NCBI GenBank assembly: GCA_030762895.1
Contig: CM061068.1
Span: 156,384,811-156,448,810 of the forward strand
Origin: Sophora flavescens
Taxonomy: Eukaryota; Streptophyta; Magnoliopsida; Fabales; Fabaceae
DNA: 64,000 nucleotides
Direction: 5' to 3'
Below are positions 22,319 to 35,740 of the stretch, piece by piece. The position numbers were made by a program, and so were the translations under genes. The notes under the pieces were generated by a model. That model did no database searches. It was not told the origin of the DNA and was given only the letters and a program-made list of their open reading frames with translations. How positions within the stretch are numbered: position 1 is the stretch's first letter; every line of letters begins with the position of its first letter.

Positions 22319-24140
22319 AACATCCCTACTAAATTCCCGGGGTATTTAACGAGGTCCCCTCGTCCCCGACGGTGATATTTATATACCGGAGCCTCTCGCT
22401 CCCCGGTTCGCCTCCCCCAAAGATTCATATCAATGTCATGTCAATTCATTCCACCAAGTACCCTTTCAATATTCAATCACAACCATAGGTGGCAACAACA
22501 CAATCATTGCATTCACATACTATCATCATTTTATTGATACTTTTCAAGGTGTACATTGACATAATCCAATATAATATATATTCACAATGCAAGTAAAAAA
22601 TAAATTGTATAAACGCCTTTACTAAAATATTCAAGCATAGAGGAAAGTTATATTTGAAAGGCAACAACACTAAAGCACATATCATAGCATAGTCATAAAT
22701 TCACCAATACATGGCTAATGATAATGTTTCCAGCAAACCTAGACCAACTTCAAACAAAAATTGGGAATACTATAGAAGTCAATAAATTCAGAAATTTTAA
22801 CCACAACAAGACTTACATGTCTACTTTCAAATGACACTAGTTTCCCTTAAAAAGAATGTCTACAACTCCAGATATAAATTTTGAAGTAAAATGTGTTTGA
22901 GCATATCCAAAACATATAATACTCTATTTTCAAAATTAAATCGGAACTTCCTCGTGTATCCTTAAATCACGAAATTTTAGCACCTTATACCTTTTTTTAT
23001 ATTATAAAAAGCACCTTATACCTCTATATTTAATCTTTCAAATGCAATAAGTTTCATCTCAATCCGAGTTTTATAAATAAAGATATGATTTTCTGAATAC
23101 AGACTGTTAAGGTGCATTCGGGACAGCAATAACCTTGTTTTAAAAAATTAACTAAGAACATATCAGGTTTTCAGAATTCACAAAATTTATATACTATGTA
23201 CCTCTGGGTGTTAGCTTTCAAATGAGATCTATTTAACCTCAATCGGATATCTACAACTCTAATTAAAAAGTTTTTAATACATGTATGTCAGAATTTAGAG
23301 CAAAACGAGACACCATAAGAAAACATCAAACCTCAAGCACCAACAATGGAGTTTCCTCACCCTCAATTTCTAGGGTTCTATCACACAGTCAAAATCTTTA
23401 TTCCCCTTTCAATTTCATGAACATAAATATTAACTAAAAAGATTAAACAAGATTGAATAAGAGAAATTCGTGAAAACATCTAACTTCCTCACCTTGAAGC
23501 TTTTACCAAAAAAATGGTGACAATCTAAGGAGGATGAAGATGATGCAAGATGGGGATCCTTGGAAAGCTTGAGAGATCTTCTACAACTTTCTCTTCATGA
23601 AAAGCTTAAACTTTTGAAAGAGTTGTATGTTAAAAATATTGAGAAAAACAATAAATATTACCAAGAAAAGGTTGAGCCTTCAAATCTCCAAAGCTTCATC
23701 TTTTCATTTCTCTTTTCTATAACTCTCTCTTCTCTTTTCCTCTCTTTAAGCTCTCTAATATTTTCTAGGATTTTGAAAAATATTGAAGAATGATGAGGAA
23801 GGGATGACACTCTTTTTAAACATAAAATTGGGCCCTAGAGTTGATAAAAGCCCAATAAACCCATTAAATCATTAATCATATTAATTAATTAATCTGATTA
23901 CTAAGAGAAGGTCAAATATGCATTATCATGTTTATGCCTTAAAACCCTCATTTATTTTAATTCTTAAATATTGTCCCTGAAATTTGTCATTCATGGCATT
24001 ATTAATTAATTACGAACATATTTATAATTTTTTGAAAAATTAAAAACAGGTATAACCACTGTATAAAGAAAATTTTTAAACTACTAGAAAATTGTCAATT
24101 AGAGCCTTTAATTAAATTATTAAAATTTCTCGGCATTACA
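22319..24140 (-). repeat. Solo LTR, Tekay-like chromovirus type, with TSD ACATC
   Basis: 1822 bp between ACATC at 22314-22318 and 24141-24145. On the minus strand it starts TGTAATGCCGAGAAATTTTAAT, the typical start of this LTR class. The other end reads GGGATGTT, so the last three bases expected (ACA) appear lost. It lies just outside the copia 3' LTR. The ORF at 23560-23793 inside it is chance. Confidence 0.65.
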
Positions 24141-25423
24141 ACATCACTCAAGATTTGAAGATACTGGCATGTGACAATGATGATCACTTTTCAAATTCCA
24201 CCTCCAATGTAGTATATAAAGAAGTATTTAAGAATTTAACATAGGTAGAACTAGGCATATGGACCTGGGTTCGTGAACAGTCCGTTTAACCCGCTGTCCG
24301 CGAGAGCTTGAACTAGGTAAATTATAGAATCATTTAAATGCGGGCTTTTTCAGTTCAGTCCGTTTAACCCGGGGTTAAACGGATTTGGTCCGCAGATTTG
24401 CGGACTAGTCCATGGACAACTACAAAATTTTTGAAACAAAAAATTACAATCCTTGGCCTATATTCACGTGCAGTAGCCCATTTTAATTTTTTTTATAGAA
24501 GCCCATTTAACTTCTAAACCCAGGACCAGGTGGCACTCCACTGCTGCTGGCTGCCGTAGACCTCTCTCTCTCCGTCGCAACGTGAAGCTTCGCTGTCCTC
24601 CTTAGTTCCTGCAAGCAAGCTCCGCTGTGCTCCTCTTCCCGACGCCTCAACCAACCAACCAGCAAGCTCAGCCGTGCTCCGTCGTTTCTGCCACCGTGAA
24701 GCTCCGTCGTCGTGAACATTTGTTCTCATTCGTTCTTCCTTTGCAAGATCTGTTATTGATGACACCTCATAAAACTAACCAGCAAGCTCCGCTGTGCTCC
24801 GCCGTTCCTGACACCGTGAAGCTCCACTGCCCCTGCATTCCTGCCACCGTGAAGATCCGTTTTACTGTTATTGGTGATATGATATTTATTATTTTTATTT
24901 TTTTTTGTTACATATGTTTATTACTGATTGTTATTGAAAAAAATATACTAATGAGTCCAAGGATTGGTCCATTTAGCCCGTGGACTATACGGACCGCGTA
25001 ACAGCCTGTTTTTAATTATGCTGTATTATCGATAAAAATGTATCAATTTATATTTTTATCTGAGACCTAGGAAATGATTTTAGAGAAAACAAAATCATAT
25101 CTAGAACCTACTCTATGGTAGGAAGCTCCGGTTAAAATGTGGGTTTAAAACTCATACGGAAATTGGTCTGCGTTTTTACTGACAATATAATTTTATACCG
25201 ACAGAAAATTCTAATTTGACTCGAAACTGAAAATTGTAGATTTCTATATTATGTCTGTGAGGAAGTCTATTTTCAAAAGTTTTCCCAAAAATAAAATATT
25301 AGATTTTATTCCGGCGAATTTTGGCGAAAAACGGACGAAAACCCTAATCTCTGACGTGGTTGGAAACGGAACTGCAGAGACAAAACCCGGCACCGGATGA
25401 TGGGACATATTGCCACCTAGGGT

Positions 25424-25447
25424 GGTGAGTCATAGGGATGACTCACC
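25424..25447. repeat. Perfect inverted repeat with TGAGTCA cores
   Basis: GGTGAGTCAT, 4-base loop AGGG, ATGACTCACC. Two GCN4/AP-1-like cores face each other. More TGAGTCA/TGACTCA copies follow at 25728-25795, and at 41705-41752 in the related LTR. Confidence 0.85.
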
Positions 25448-27664
25448 AAGCATTTATGAGAATTAAATGCTAGTTATCATGTCTTTTAAGGTAAAAAGAT
25501 CAAAATGTCCCCAAGTTTCATGGTTATTAACAAGACACATCCTCTCACCTCAACCAATCATTTTACATGGTTGTAAACCTTCCAAATCTCTCCAATTTCG
25601 TGGAGCCACACCCTCTCTACCATAACCATTTCATTTTGCTTTCGTTTCATCGTTTTCCTCTCAAAAACCGTAATCGGGTAACCAACTGAACCGAATACGG
25701 ATGCGCAAAGATACACATGGAGACAGAATGGCGAGTCATCTATGATGACTCAGAGGGAATGATTCATCATGATGAGTCATGGTGGTGACTCATCTTCATC
25801 ATAAATGTTAGTCATTATGAGTCCTTATAAGTGTAATGACTAAAACACCCTTAACCTAACATATCCTAGTTAAATGTTAACCATGGTTAAGGCAAGTCAT
25901 GTACAAATTGGCTTCTTCTTCCTAGTTTTTGGTCCAAACTCAGCCACACCATTCCATCACCCTCCACCACACATTTTAACCTAAGCATGATTACTATTAA
26001 CTATAATTAAGTTATTATAACGACAGTTAAGTTATTATATTATTTTCTAACTTAACCTAGGTCAAGTAAACTCAATCATGGTTCTATGTTAACATTAAAC
26101 AAAGCATTTCACTGACTCATCCTCTCATTGTTGTGCAGCCCACACCCCACTCACACACTTAGACATTTCATTTTCTTTCCTAAGGCATTTTACTCACAAA
26201 ACACTAAGAACTTCATAGTGTTCTTGCTAAGTTCATCATTGTTCTTCATTTCCTTCATCAAACTTCTTCGTTCCAAGGTGAGTAATCTCTTCCTTATCAT
26301 CTTAGCTTCATTAATCATCCATCAATCTTCAAGTTCATCAAGTTTTTCACCTATTTCAATTTCTAGATCTAGATTTTCAAATAATCCTAGAAAATTGTAG
26401 AAAAATCATTTTAATGTGAAACCAATTTCTATGATCTTTTTATGACTTCTAATTTGATTATCTAAGAGCATGGAAGCAAAAGAATTTTCCTCCCTATTTA
26501 TCTACTGATGGCTGAAACTAGGTCTTTTTGGACAAATGAAGTTTTGTTCAATTTTTAAAGTATGACACTTGATTTTAACTCTGTAATACCTATAGTTGTT
26601 ATATCTAGAAACTTGAAATCAAAATAAATTCCTAACCCTATTTTCTAGCCTTGGCCGAATTTGTGTTCATGTGGGCAAAGTAAGTTTTCTTCAATCTTTA
26701 ATTAGGTCATGATTTATATCAACTATCGAATGTGTGTAGGTTCTAGATCCAAGAGCATGTGAGCAAAAAGAATTTCTAGCCAATTTCACTATGCTTGGCC
26801 GAAACCCTAACCTATTTGGTTAGAGGATTTTGTTTCATATTTTTAACTAGTAACACTTGATTTATGTTAGTTAATACTCTAGTAAAAAGGATCTAAAAGA
26901 TGGAATTGAGAAAATAACCCTAGCCCTATTTTTGAGTCATGACCAAAACTAACCTAGGGTTGCCATGATTGGATTTTGTTTGATTAACTAGTGGTTATGT
27001 TGTTTTGGTTGAAGGTTAATCATTAACCGTGGTAGAGTAACGAGGATCGGAAAGTTCGGGACTTTGATGATAAGTTTAGGTGGGGGAAAGATTCAACCTA
27101 TCGTCGGAATGGATAAGTAGTTTATAATATAATAATTGTGTAGGGCGACCTAAACCCTACTAGTGGTCGAGTAATCGACAAGACCAAATTCGCATTGGAA
27201 TCTTTTCCGTAATACTAATGATGATTTGGGAATTGTAGGTTTATCGATGTTAGGATAATTTTAGAATATTGGAGGATGTCTAACTTTAATATTATTGACT
27301 GTTTGTGATACACTGGTTGAGGTATTCTACTGCTTGTGACATTTTATTTTGCTATTTGAATATTTTATGAGTATTATGGTATGCATGATCTGCCTGGTTT
27401 GATAAATTGCTTAGTTGATTTTAATTAAAGATATATGTTACTCGGAGGTATTTTGTTTGGGTGAGAGATTGAATGTGACTTAGAGGTGCCTAGTCATTAT
27501 TTTATAGAAGCGATGTGACATAGAATGCAAGTGGAGGCTATGATGGAAGCTTAAGGCACTAGGTTGTTATTGATGCAAGTCAGTGAGGTTTATTTGTGTG
27601 TATTGTTGTTCACAACCGAGTGTTGGGAACACACGAGGTCCGAAGTTCTCGCGGAGCTATCCCA

Positions 27665-27945
27665 ATTCAGATTTAGGCTGTGCTACTATAGTATCATTGA
27701 TTTTCATGAGCACCCTCGATAGAGAACTAGGGGTGTGCACTGACTGTGCTATGCAGCTATAGTGTCATTGCTTTGCGTGAGCATTCTTACCATGGTTGAG
27801 GTTGTGCACCAACTATGCTGTACAACTATAGAGTCATTGCTATGCATGAGCACCCTTGAACCAGGGTGTGCACCGACTGTACCGTGCAACTATAGTGTCA
27901 TTGCTTTGCATGGGCATTCTCCTATGGATGAGGTTGTGCACCGGT
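27665..27945. repeat. Tandem repeat, about 65-bp units, inside Tekay-like LTR
   Basis: About four imperfect units sharing GTGCAC.GACTGT, CAACTATAGTGTCATTGCT and ATGAGCA. The ORF 27762-27974 is a by-product of the repeat. Confidence 0.75.
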
Positions 27946-28617
27946 TAATAGGGACGCGTTGCTTGGACGACTGACTAACATCCCGTAGCGGGCAAAGGAT
28001 GTGTGATAGGATTGGTGGTGGCCACGTCAGCATAAAGGTTAGATTGCATGAGTTTGATGGTAGAGGATGATATCGTAAAGTAAGGATGATGGTTGATTTT
28101 GAGTGATGTGTGTCTGTGACTGTTATTATATTATATGCTATGTACTCTTTTCCGTTTTTGATGATAGAACTGTTTCTTATCCCCTATTTTCTGTATTTAT
28201 TGGTATATATATTTTATCATGTGATCGTATGAGAAGATCCGGCGAAAAAACTAGCTACTGAGGAGCTGGATGGGATTCCGTATTAATCGGATGCGGGAGG
28301 ACGAGCAGCGGATTCCAGCGATGTAGTTTAGTGTCTAGGGCCAGTGAGTCTTATAAGACATTTTATTTTCCGCTGATTTAAATAGTTTGTGTAAGTATGT
28401 GCCTGCAAGGGATCCTACTGATAGGATACCCTAAACAGTGTTCTATTTTATGTTGGATAAACATGTGTGTATTAACATATTAAAACGATGGTGTGTTTAA
28501 TTTGCATGAGTTATATGTTTTATAATTAAGATTTTAATACCTTCGTAATTTGGGGTTACGTTTAACGTTAAGTACTCGATTAAGTTTAATAAATAATTAT
28601 TGGCACAACGGGGTGTC

Positions 28618-29840
28618 TGACACGCTGTCGGGCACGCGTCAAAAAGCGAGCGATTTGTAAAAATATGTAGTTAGGGAGCAACAACTCGAGTATCATCTCA
28701 CAAGGGCTCTTAGGTTGTTGTTAACAGAAAAAATCAGATTTTGGGGGGTTTTGGATATTTGAAATTAAATAAAGAAAACAAAGCAGAAAAACAATGCAAA
28801 CTAAATAATTACCAAATAAGCTAAAGCGATTAACCTACTGTTCTCGGTTTCCCACTATCATCGATTTATATAATTCCATGACCTAAGCAGATTCTAATCT
28901 CTTTTCGATTGTAGCATCAATTAACAAGCGAAACCAACGCTACGAGACATATGTTCCTATTCCCGAATTAAGCAAACGGGGTGAAGCACTCATGAACTAA
29001 GCGAACATGAACGAACACACGCGAATTAAGCAAACGCGATTCAATATAGGAACACATAATCATCGAAACAAATCAATACTAATTCTATACAATCCTGAAT
29101 TAAGCAAACAGAACATATAAAACAAGTATTGAAAGAGAGTAGCATTAAGTTTAGGAATTACATAACCTCAAGTGCGGTGGAAACCAAATACAGCAGATCA
29201 ATCCAAGGAGACTAGTTCTCCATTAACCACTATGACAAAAACCTAAACCTAATTTCGTAGCCGTCTAAACTAGAGAGAAGAAAGATGAGAAGAAGCTCAG
29301 TTCTGCCCTAAAACAGATATAAATACTGATTCTGGGTTCCGCGCGCTCGCGAGGCGAGCATACTTTCGCGAGGTGAATATTATGAACAGTCTTCAGTGTT
29401 TGGCTCTCTCGCGAGGCGAGCTTATTATTCGCGAGGCGAGACTCTTCAAATTCCAAACTGTCACGCCCGTGACCTTCAACACGGGTAAGCCGTGATGGTC
29501 TATGTCCTTCAGGGTTGGATTACTCGCGAGGCGAGTCAAGTATTCGCGGGGCGAGACAGAGAGGATGGCATTTCTGGCACAGTCAGGCTTCAGGTTCGCG
29601 AGGCGAGTATCCTCTCGCGGGGCGAAGACTCCAGAACTGCTTCTCTTTATTACCTGAAAACAAGAAATAGCAGGAAGTGCTTTATTTGACTCCAAATCAG
29701 CTAAATTAACCTAAAAATACTTTACAGACTCAAAATGTTGCTTGAGGACAATTTAATCTAATTTGGGCGAAAACAAAATATAATTAGCACAAAACCACGG
29801 TCATACTAGTCATAAAACTAGATGAGCCAGAGGCTGATCA
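28618..29840 (-). repeat. Solo LTR, Athila-like family, TSD GTGTC
   Basis: 1223 bp, TGACACGCTGTCG...GGCTGATCA, between GTGTC at 28613-28617 and 29841-29845. It begins like the solo LTR at 9916. At 29346-29630 it holds about eight dyads of the form CTCGCGAGGCGAG, and one CACGCCCGTGA/CACGGG..GCCGTGA pair at 29460-29495. Confidence 0.9.
29346..29630. repeat. Cluster of TCGCGAGGCGAG dyads in LTR
   Basis: About eight copies of CTCGCGAGGCGAG or the variant TCGCGGGGCGAG, spaced 25-60 bp. The same motif appears in the Athila-like LTRs at 46090-46235 and 51440-51545, and once in 5828-5860. Confidence 0.8.
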
Positions 29841-29983
29841 GTGTCTCAGACCGGACACGGACTGTATAATTTCAAGTCCATTTATTTCGTGGACCCGTCC
29901 AGTCCGGTCAGTTTAAGTGCGGACCAATGCAGACTGGACTTAAATGGACCGGTCTGGTCTGTATACCCAGCTCTAAACTATAG

Positions 29984-31170
29984 GTAGGTGACATTACTTT
30001 TATTAAATTTATTTTATACATTACAACATCTCTTGCTCATTATTTATTTCGAACTTTTTTTATGAAGATTGTCATGTTTTTTCAATTTAAATTTGTTAAT
30101 GTTGAAAGCTAATTTTGAAAATATTAATTATACCCTAAAACATTTTTTGCCCATGCATAGCACAGGTACATGGTCTAATGCCATATATTATAAACATTTA
30201 GCTTTCACAATTACTATACCAAGAGTTACATATATGATAATATATGATTGATTGATAGTGTAAATATTTTACACTGAAAATTAAACTTTATTTTAAATAT
30301 ATATTATTTATTCGGATGGGCAATTATATGAATTTAATTTTGGTAAAAATAAAAATTAAATAAATTTAATTTTTATACAATTTCAGTCTAAAAAAAACTA
30401 TATTGACAACTAATAATTATTCTATGATAATTTTTAACATAATTATGATAATAAAGAAGCATTTTAAGATAATTATGATAAGAGGGAAATGAAAAAACTC
30501 TTGATGTTGTGTCACATGAAATCATCCACTTCCTTCTTAAAGTTAAAAGACCTTTCCGAATTTTATATTTACGATCAATTTATTTAAGATTAAAGAAGTG
30601 ATTCTTTTAAAAAGTAGATTTTTAAATAAAACATTAACTAATTTGTATTTGTTTAAAATTCTAAAAATTACTTAATTAATTATTTCAGATTAGACTTTCA
30701 TGAAAATTTACTTAAAATAATTTTAGATTTTTTTTCTTCAGATTAATGATATTTTCGATTATGGTTTTTTCAAAAACTAAGACAAACTTATTAACTATGT
30801 TTAAAAGATTATTTAAAAAAACTGTAACACACGGCCTATTACTTATCGAGTAAATCACCGTTTTGGTTCTTAAAATTATAGAAATGGTGAGAAGTTGATG
30901 CCTCGCGTTATAAAATAGGCTAAAATATCTCTCAAATTGAAAAATCAATCAAATTAGTTTAATTTGATGATATTTTAAATTTAGAAATCGTAAATTTAGG
31001 GAGATTTTTGCCTATATCTCGATATGAGGGACCAACTTACCACCATCCACAATTTTAAGGGAGCAAAAGGTGATTGACTCATTAATTATCTGTATGAAGT
31101 ATGAACCTTGAATTCTAAAATACGAATTGCTTATAGTGTTGTTCTTTGAACACAAGGTGGGTGCCGGATG
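29984..31170. other. AT-rich intergenic sequence, no gene seen
   Basis: About 1.2 kb, strongly AT-rich, no ORF with recognisable content. It contains one perfect 8-bp-arm palindrome, AGTGTAAATATTTTACACT (30258-30276), possibly part of a small inverted-repeat transposon whose ends I could not define. Confidence 0.5.
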
Positions 31171-31253
31171 TAACGCCTCGTTTCCTTGATTCATGTTTAA
31201 GGAAGGGTTAGGCATGTTTAAAGGCTTAATCTTATTCCTCATGTGTTGATGAG

Positions 31254-34087
31254 TGAGACACTCCAATGTCCCACTATAGAAATCCTAATTAACTAAGCAA
31301 TAATCCATTGTATTAACGTTAGCGCGATTATACATACGAAAATAAATTACTTTGCAGAAGCGATAAAATCAAATTCGTTTAAAACATGCACAGCGGAATA
31401 AAACACACATCAACTAAATATACATAATAAGTACGTCTGTCACCCAAGTACGATAAATACCAACATAGGGATCCTAGGCTTACTAAAATATACAAACACT
31501 ATCAAACTAAAACTGAACCTAATACATAAGCTGGTCACAAAACAGGAGAAAAGTCCTATAGCTACCCAGCCCGCCTCTCAAAATACATCCAAAATACAAA
31601 ATAAGCTCACAGAGGCACACAGCCTAACAGACGCATCCGACATATCCACATCATTAGTGATGTGGGCGTCTAGAACTACCCTCGCCTTCACCGTCACAAC
31701 GTCTATATAATTGTAGTGGGATCTTCTTTAGATAGCGTTGTGGCCGGTATTCCTTCCAAGTTGTCGTTCGCATCTTGGCGTTGTTGTTCATCTACTATAC
31801 CGATAACATACATAGAAAGGTAGAGAAAGAAGGGAGATAAGCAACTCTAACATAGTCATAAAAAATTGGGGATGGGGACACAAAGAACAACAATTACATA
31901 TACATATACACGGGCAACAAGTAATAAGCAACCATCTTTCGAATCACACCAACACAGTACATCCTCCAAGTTCACTCTCATATCAATCCTCTAAGGATAC
32001 TTACTCCTATGTATGTCGGTCGATATCTCTCATCCAGGTCTCAGCCCCGAGATATTCCCTTATCAAGCCTCTTCGCTTAGGGAATGTCAGTTAGTTTGTC
32101 TAGGCAACTTTTCTGCTCGTCGTGACCCATAAGAGTGCATCTTTCTGTGAGCTCCGCTCCATCAAAGGTATCTGGGTCGCCTCGGATAGTCAACCATAGA
32201 CGTGGATACTCAGGGTAAAGTCAAGATAACCAGGCTCTACCGCGGTACACGACGCACTATGCGCTACCTAATGGTCACTGTGAGCCTCCCGAGTCCAGTT
32301 TTACATCCCCGAGGTCTTTTCACAGACTGGCCCCTCTATAATCCATACTCGCACTCGAGTACAACTAACCTCGTATGACACCCAGTCATACGGCTCGCCA
32401 CCTTGGCAAAATGCAATGCAACAAACATCGTCATGGTTAACATCAGAACCTTCTTACACATTCACACTCTCACAGCGAATGCCCATACATCCCTGGTCTC
32501 AAAGTCACAGTCTCAAGGCATTATCATGGTGTTAACTTTCAACTCATCCTATATTCGTCATAACAACTAGCCAATCATCAATTCTCATATACCAATATAA
32601 AATAATCACATAATCACGTTCAACATATCAAGTATAGGAAATATCACATATCATCATGTATAATTCAAATAGCACAGTAGCATGCAATTCAGACAACCTC
32701 AACCAATATCAACTTGTTAACTTAAGATATCAAACTTACTGTCAATAAACCTACAACTACTAAACCCGAGACAACATTAAAATATTATTTTATTTGGGTT
32801 TAGCTGTTGTCGATTATTCGACATCCTAGTAGGGTCTGGGGCACCCTACACACATGCATATATGATTATTATTCTACGTTTGCCTCCCCGACGATGTCGG
32901 TTACTTTCTCCCCACCTTGTTGGCATGCACAATTTCCCGTACAAACTCTGAATGCATCCGTGCTACCGACACAAACCTCGAAACATTTTCCAACAATGTT
33001 TTCCAATCCTAAACAGCCGCTGCATTAAACGAAATTCGGATGAGAAAGTGAGTTCAAGATCTAAAAGAAAAGACCTCAAAAGTGCTACTGTTCGGACTCC
33101 TTGTCTCACAATACAGATATTTATTTATAAATTTGAACGGTTAGAATGAAGAACTACCTGTCCTTAACCTCCTCCAAAAGTTTCAGCCCGATCCAACGGT
33201 GAACGAACCTCTGATGGTCGTTCTATGGTGACAGGTTAGAAGCTAGACGAGTTGAGTTTCTCACCCTCTACGTCCACTGTGCAAGCTGAATATCTCACAC
33301 TCTAGAGGTTATTTATAAATTCTGACCATTGGATTTGAATAACCACTAGTCCAGAACCTTCATATGAAATTGGATCACGATCCAACGTTGGAAGAGTATG
33401 TGGTGACTATTTCACAGTGATCATATCAACTAAGATTTGCAACTGAACAATGGCTGCCTTCCTTTGAGAGTTTCTTCCCATTTTTTCCTCTGGTTGTGTG
33501 CCCAAAAGTAGAGAAGAAGATGATGACCACGCATTCATTTCCTTTTATATTACTTAGTTTAGGATTATTTAACTATTATCTTAGTTTTAGTGGAAGACAA
33601 GTCTCATTGCATGTTTTACTTGGATAGTTAGTGGGCTAGGTGTCTTAAGCTTAGGGTGTTAGGTTTTCATGTTATTATTAGGTGTAATGTATAGGTGGGT
33701 TTAGGAACATTTTAGTGGAATGTGAGGTGGCGCGATGGTATGGCGACACGTGTCACCACGTGTTGTTACGTCGACATAACTGGGTGTTTTCTTCAGCATC
33801 TTCTTGCGTAACCTACTGCTGAAATATTTTTCTTAACTATTTTAGACTACTCCTAAAAACTTATTGTACTCAAGACCAACCTAATTTTAATATTCTAACT
33901 CTCAATTAATTAATTAACTGACTAATTAATCACTCGGTTTAGCGTTTGTTTGCGTTTCGGACCCGTTTCAACTCCGACTCTCCTCAAACTTGAAACACAA
34001 GCAAAATAACACCAAAGGAACATGATTAAGTCTTTAATCATACTTAATCTCTTCCTTAAACACTAATCAAGAAATCGGGGTGTTACA
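31254..34087 (-). repeat. Solo LTR, Tekay-like, inserted head-on into a related LTR, TSD ATGAG
   Basis: 2834 bp. On the minus strand it starts TGTAACACCCCG at 34087 and ends GGAGTGTCTCA at 31254. ATGAG at 31249-31253 and 34088-34092 is a perfect TSD. The host LTR and the insert share about 78% identity over their first ~75 bp, by eye. ORFs within are chance. Confidence 0.88.
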
Positions 34088-34954
34088 ATGAGCTTATGTT
34101 TCAAATTTGAGGTAAATCAGACTTCAAACGAGCTCAGAACGTGACAAACGCGTGACAATCGGATACTGGAAAATGGCAGAACGTTTGAACATTGGAAGAC
34201 ACAACGTTAGAGCGTGCCAACGTTCTAGCGTGGGTAGGATAACATTAAAGCATGCTCGAGGGTCAGACATGTCATGGACAGACGTCGTTGCATGAAACAC
34301 GTGGCAGAACATGAAGCCACGCTCTAGCTTGGAGTCCCAGCATGCCAGAGTGTGTAAAATGGGACAGAATCACTTAAGTTTAACTTAGGTGGTTTTTGGT
34401 GGAGCTTCTCCCTTCATTTCAGCTATGTACAAAGAGATTAAGAGAGAGTGTGTAAGTTTGAGAGAGAGAAAGCTTGGTCCTGGAAAATCCGTCCGTCCTA
34501 TTGCGATCCTTATTACACCGTTGTGATCAGGGTGACCAGTACTACAAGTAACGACTATCGATTCTTTGATACGATTGAGGTACTGATCGAATCCCTAACG
34601 CGTCGACACGCCGACATTGTTGACATTAGTGTTCCTAGTCATTTTCCATATTTCTTTTATTGTTTTTTGTGTTGTTTTTTTTATTTCGAGCAAGATTAGG
34701 GTTTATGACTAAGCTTGCATGCTGTCTTTGTGTTAGGGCAAATTTCAGAGCTCCTAGGAGTCCCGGAGTATACTTGGCAGCAAGGAGAGGAGGAAGGGGA
34801 AGTGGTTCGAGATAAAGTTTATGCTAACCTTCAAGGTGGGGAGAAAGTAACCGACATCGTCGGGGAGGCAAGCATAGAGTAATATTTATATATGCATGTG
34901 TGTAGGGTTCCCCAGACCCTACTAGGATGTCGAATAATCGATAATGGCTAAACC

Positions 34955-35740
34955 CTAATAAATCGGATATTTCCGAGCATAAACACGAAACTCATCTTTT
35001 GATTGTGGTATTTCCTTCCCTGTTTGGGCTCTACTTAGCTCTGGGTCAAGATTTCCCTCATCAATTTCAGGACTTGTTTCCACATGTTCTTCTTTTTTAT
35101 AGGCATTTGTTTGATCAATTAAATCAGAATTAATCAAAATAGGTTTGGGCAATGGTTTATGCAAAATATTACCTTCATTTTCATTCACATTCTTCCTCCG
35201 AAGGGAATTTTCTTGAAAAAAAGATTGACTTTCCAAGAAAGTAACATCCATGCTAACATGAAGCTTTTTTGTGCTAGGATTAAAACATTTGTAACCCTTT
35301 TGGTTGGGAGAATATCCCACAAAAATGCATTTTTCTACTCTTGGGTCTAGTTTAGACCGAGAAATAGGTGTATGCATAAAAACAGTACAACCACATACTT
35401 TTAAAGGTAGATCAACGTGCAATCGACATCCTGGAAAAAAGGTTTTGAAAGTGTCCAAAGGTGTGTGATAATTTAACACACAAGTGGGCATTCTATTTAT
35501 GAGACAGGCTGTTGTTAGGACAGCATTCCCCCACAAATACTTTGGAACATTATTCTCAAACATGATGGCACGAGCTACTTCAAGAAGATGTTTGTTTTTC
35601 CTTTCTGCAGTGCCATTCTGTTGAGGAGTATTTGAGCATTTCAATTGATGTTGGATACCTTTATTTTGGAGAAACTCATTTAGATTCTTATTAAAATATT
35701 CAATGCCATTGTTACTTCTCAAAATGGAGACTTGTGTCAA
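34955..35740 (-). pseudogene. Copia integrase core and C-terminal region
   Basis: 261 codons. It opens inside the rve core. The second catalytic position reads LRSNNGIEYF, where the family has LRSDNG.EYF, so the Asp is replaced by Asn. The Glu region PQQNGTAERKN is kept. Then come RAIMFENNVPKYLWGNAV, LINRMPT, the CTVFMH region and VFVGYSPNQKGYKC (here IFVGYS), and an acidic linker. The last codons and the stop (34955-34957) derive from the Tekay-like LTR beyond the deletion junction. The first part of the core (IHSDVWV, DDHSR-like) lies at 35741-35955 with shifts. Confidence 0.85.

Larger units (their letters stand above)
24997..29848 (+). repeat. Solo LTR, Tekay-like family (about 3.6 kb without insert), TSD GACCG
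   Basis: Starts CGTAACAGCC (TGTAACA with a T to C change) and ends GGTGTCTCA, interrupted at 28617/28618 by another solo LTR. TSD GACCG at 24992-24996 and 29849-29853. The first ~250 bp align with the start of the LTR at 41362. It contains TGAGTCA-type inverted repeats (25424-25447, 25728-25795) and a ~65-bp tandem repeat (27665-27945). The remaining sequence holds no gene. Confidence 0.85.
24246..29975 (+). mobile_element. Non-autonomous hAT-like DNA transposon, split by nested solo LTRs
   Basis: Left end TAGAACTAGGCATATGGACC (24246-24265); right end, inverted, TAGAGCTGGGTATACAGACC (29956-29975). 15 of 20 match and all five differences are transitions. Flanking 8-mers AACATAGG (24238-24245) and AACTATAG (29976-29983) look like an eroded 8-bp duplication. 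Both subterminal regions are full of GGACC/GTCCG motifs (24285-24420, 24960-24996 and 29849-29960). Without the inserts the element is about 880 bp and has no transposase. The middle (24540-24860) is unusually C-rich with two imperfect direct repeats around AACCAGCAAGCTC, possibly a leader of an old transposase gene or a captured fragment. Confidence 0.65.

Noticed and set aside
24507..25001. Coding exon on either strand in the C-rich part of the hAT-like element
   Set aside because: Overlapping ORFs on both strands without recognisable domain; kept only as a possible captured fragment.
31171..34092. DNA transposon with long terminal inverted repeats
   Set aside because: The ATGAG duplication and the continuation of the outer LTR beyond 34093 show two nested LTRs in opposite orientation.
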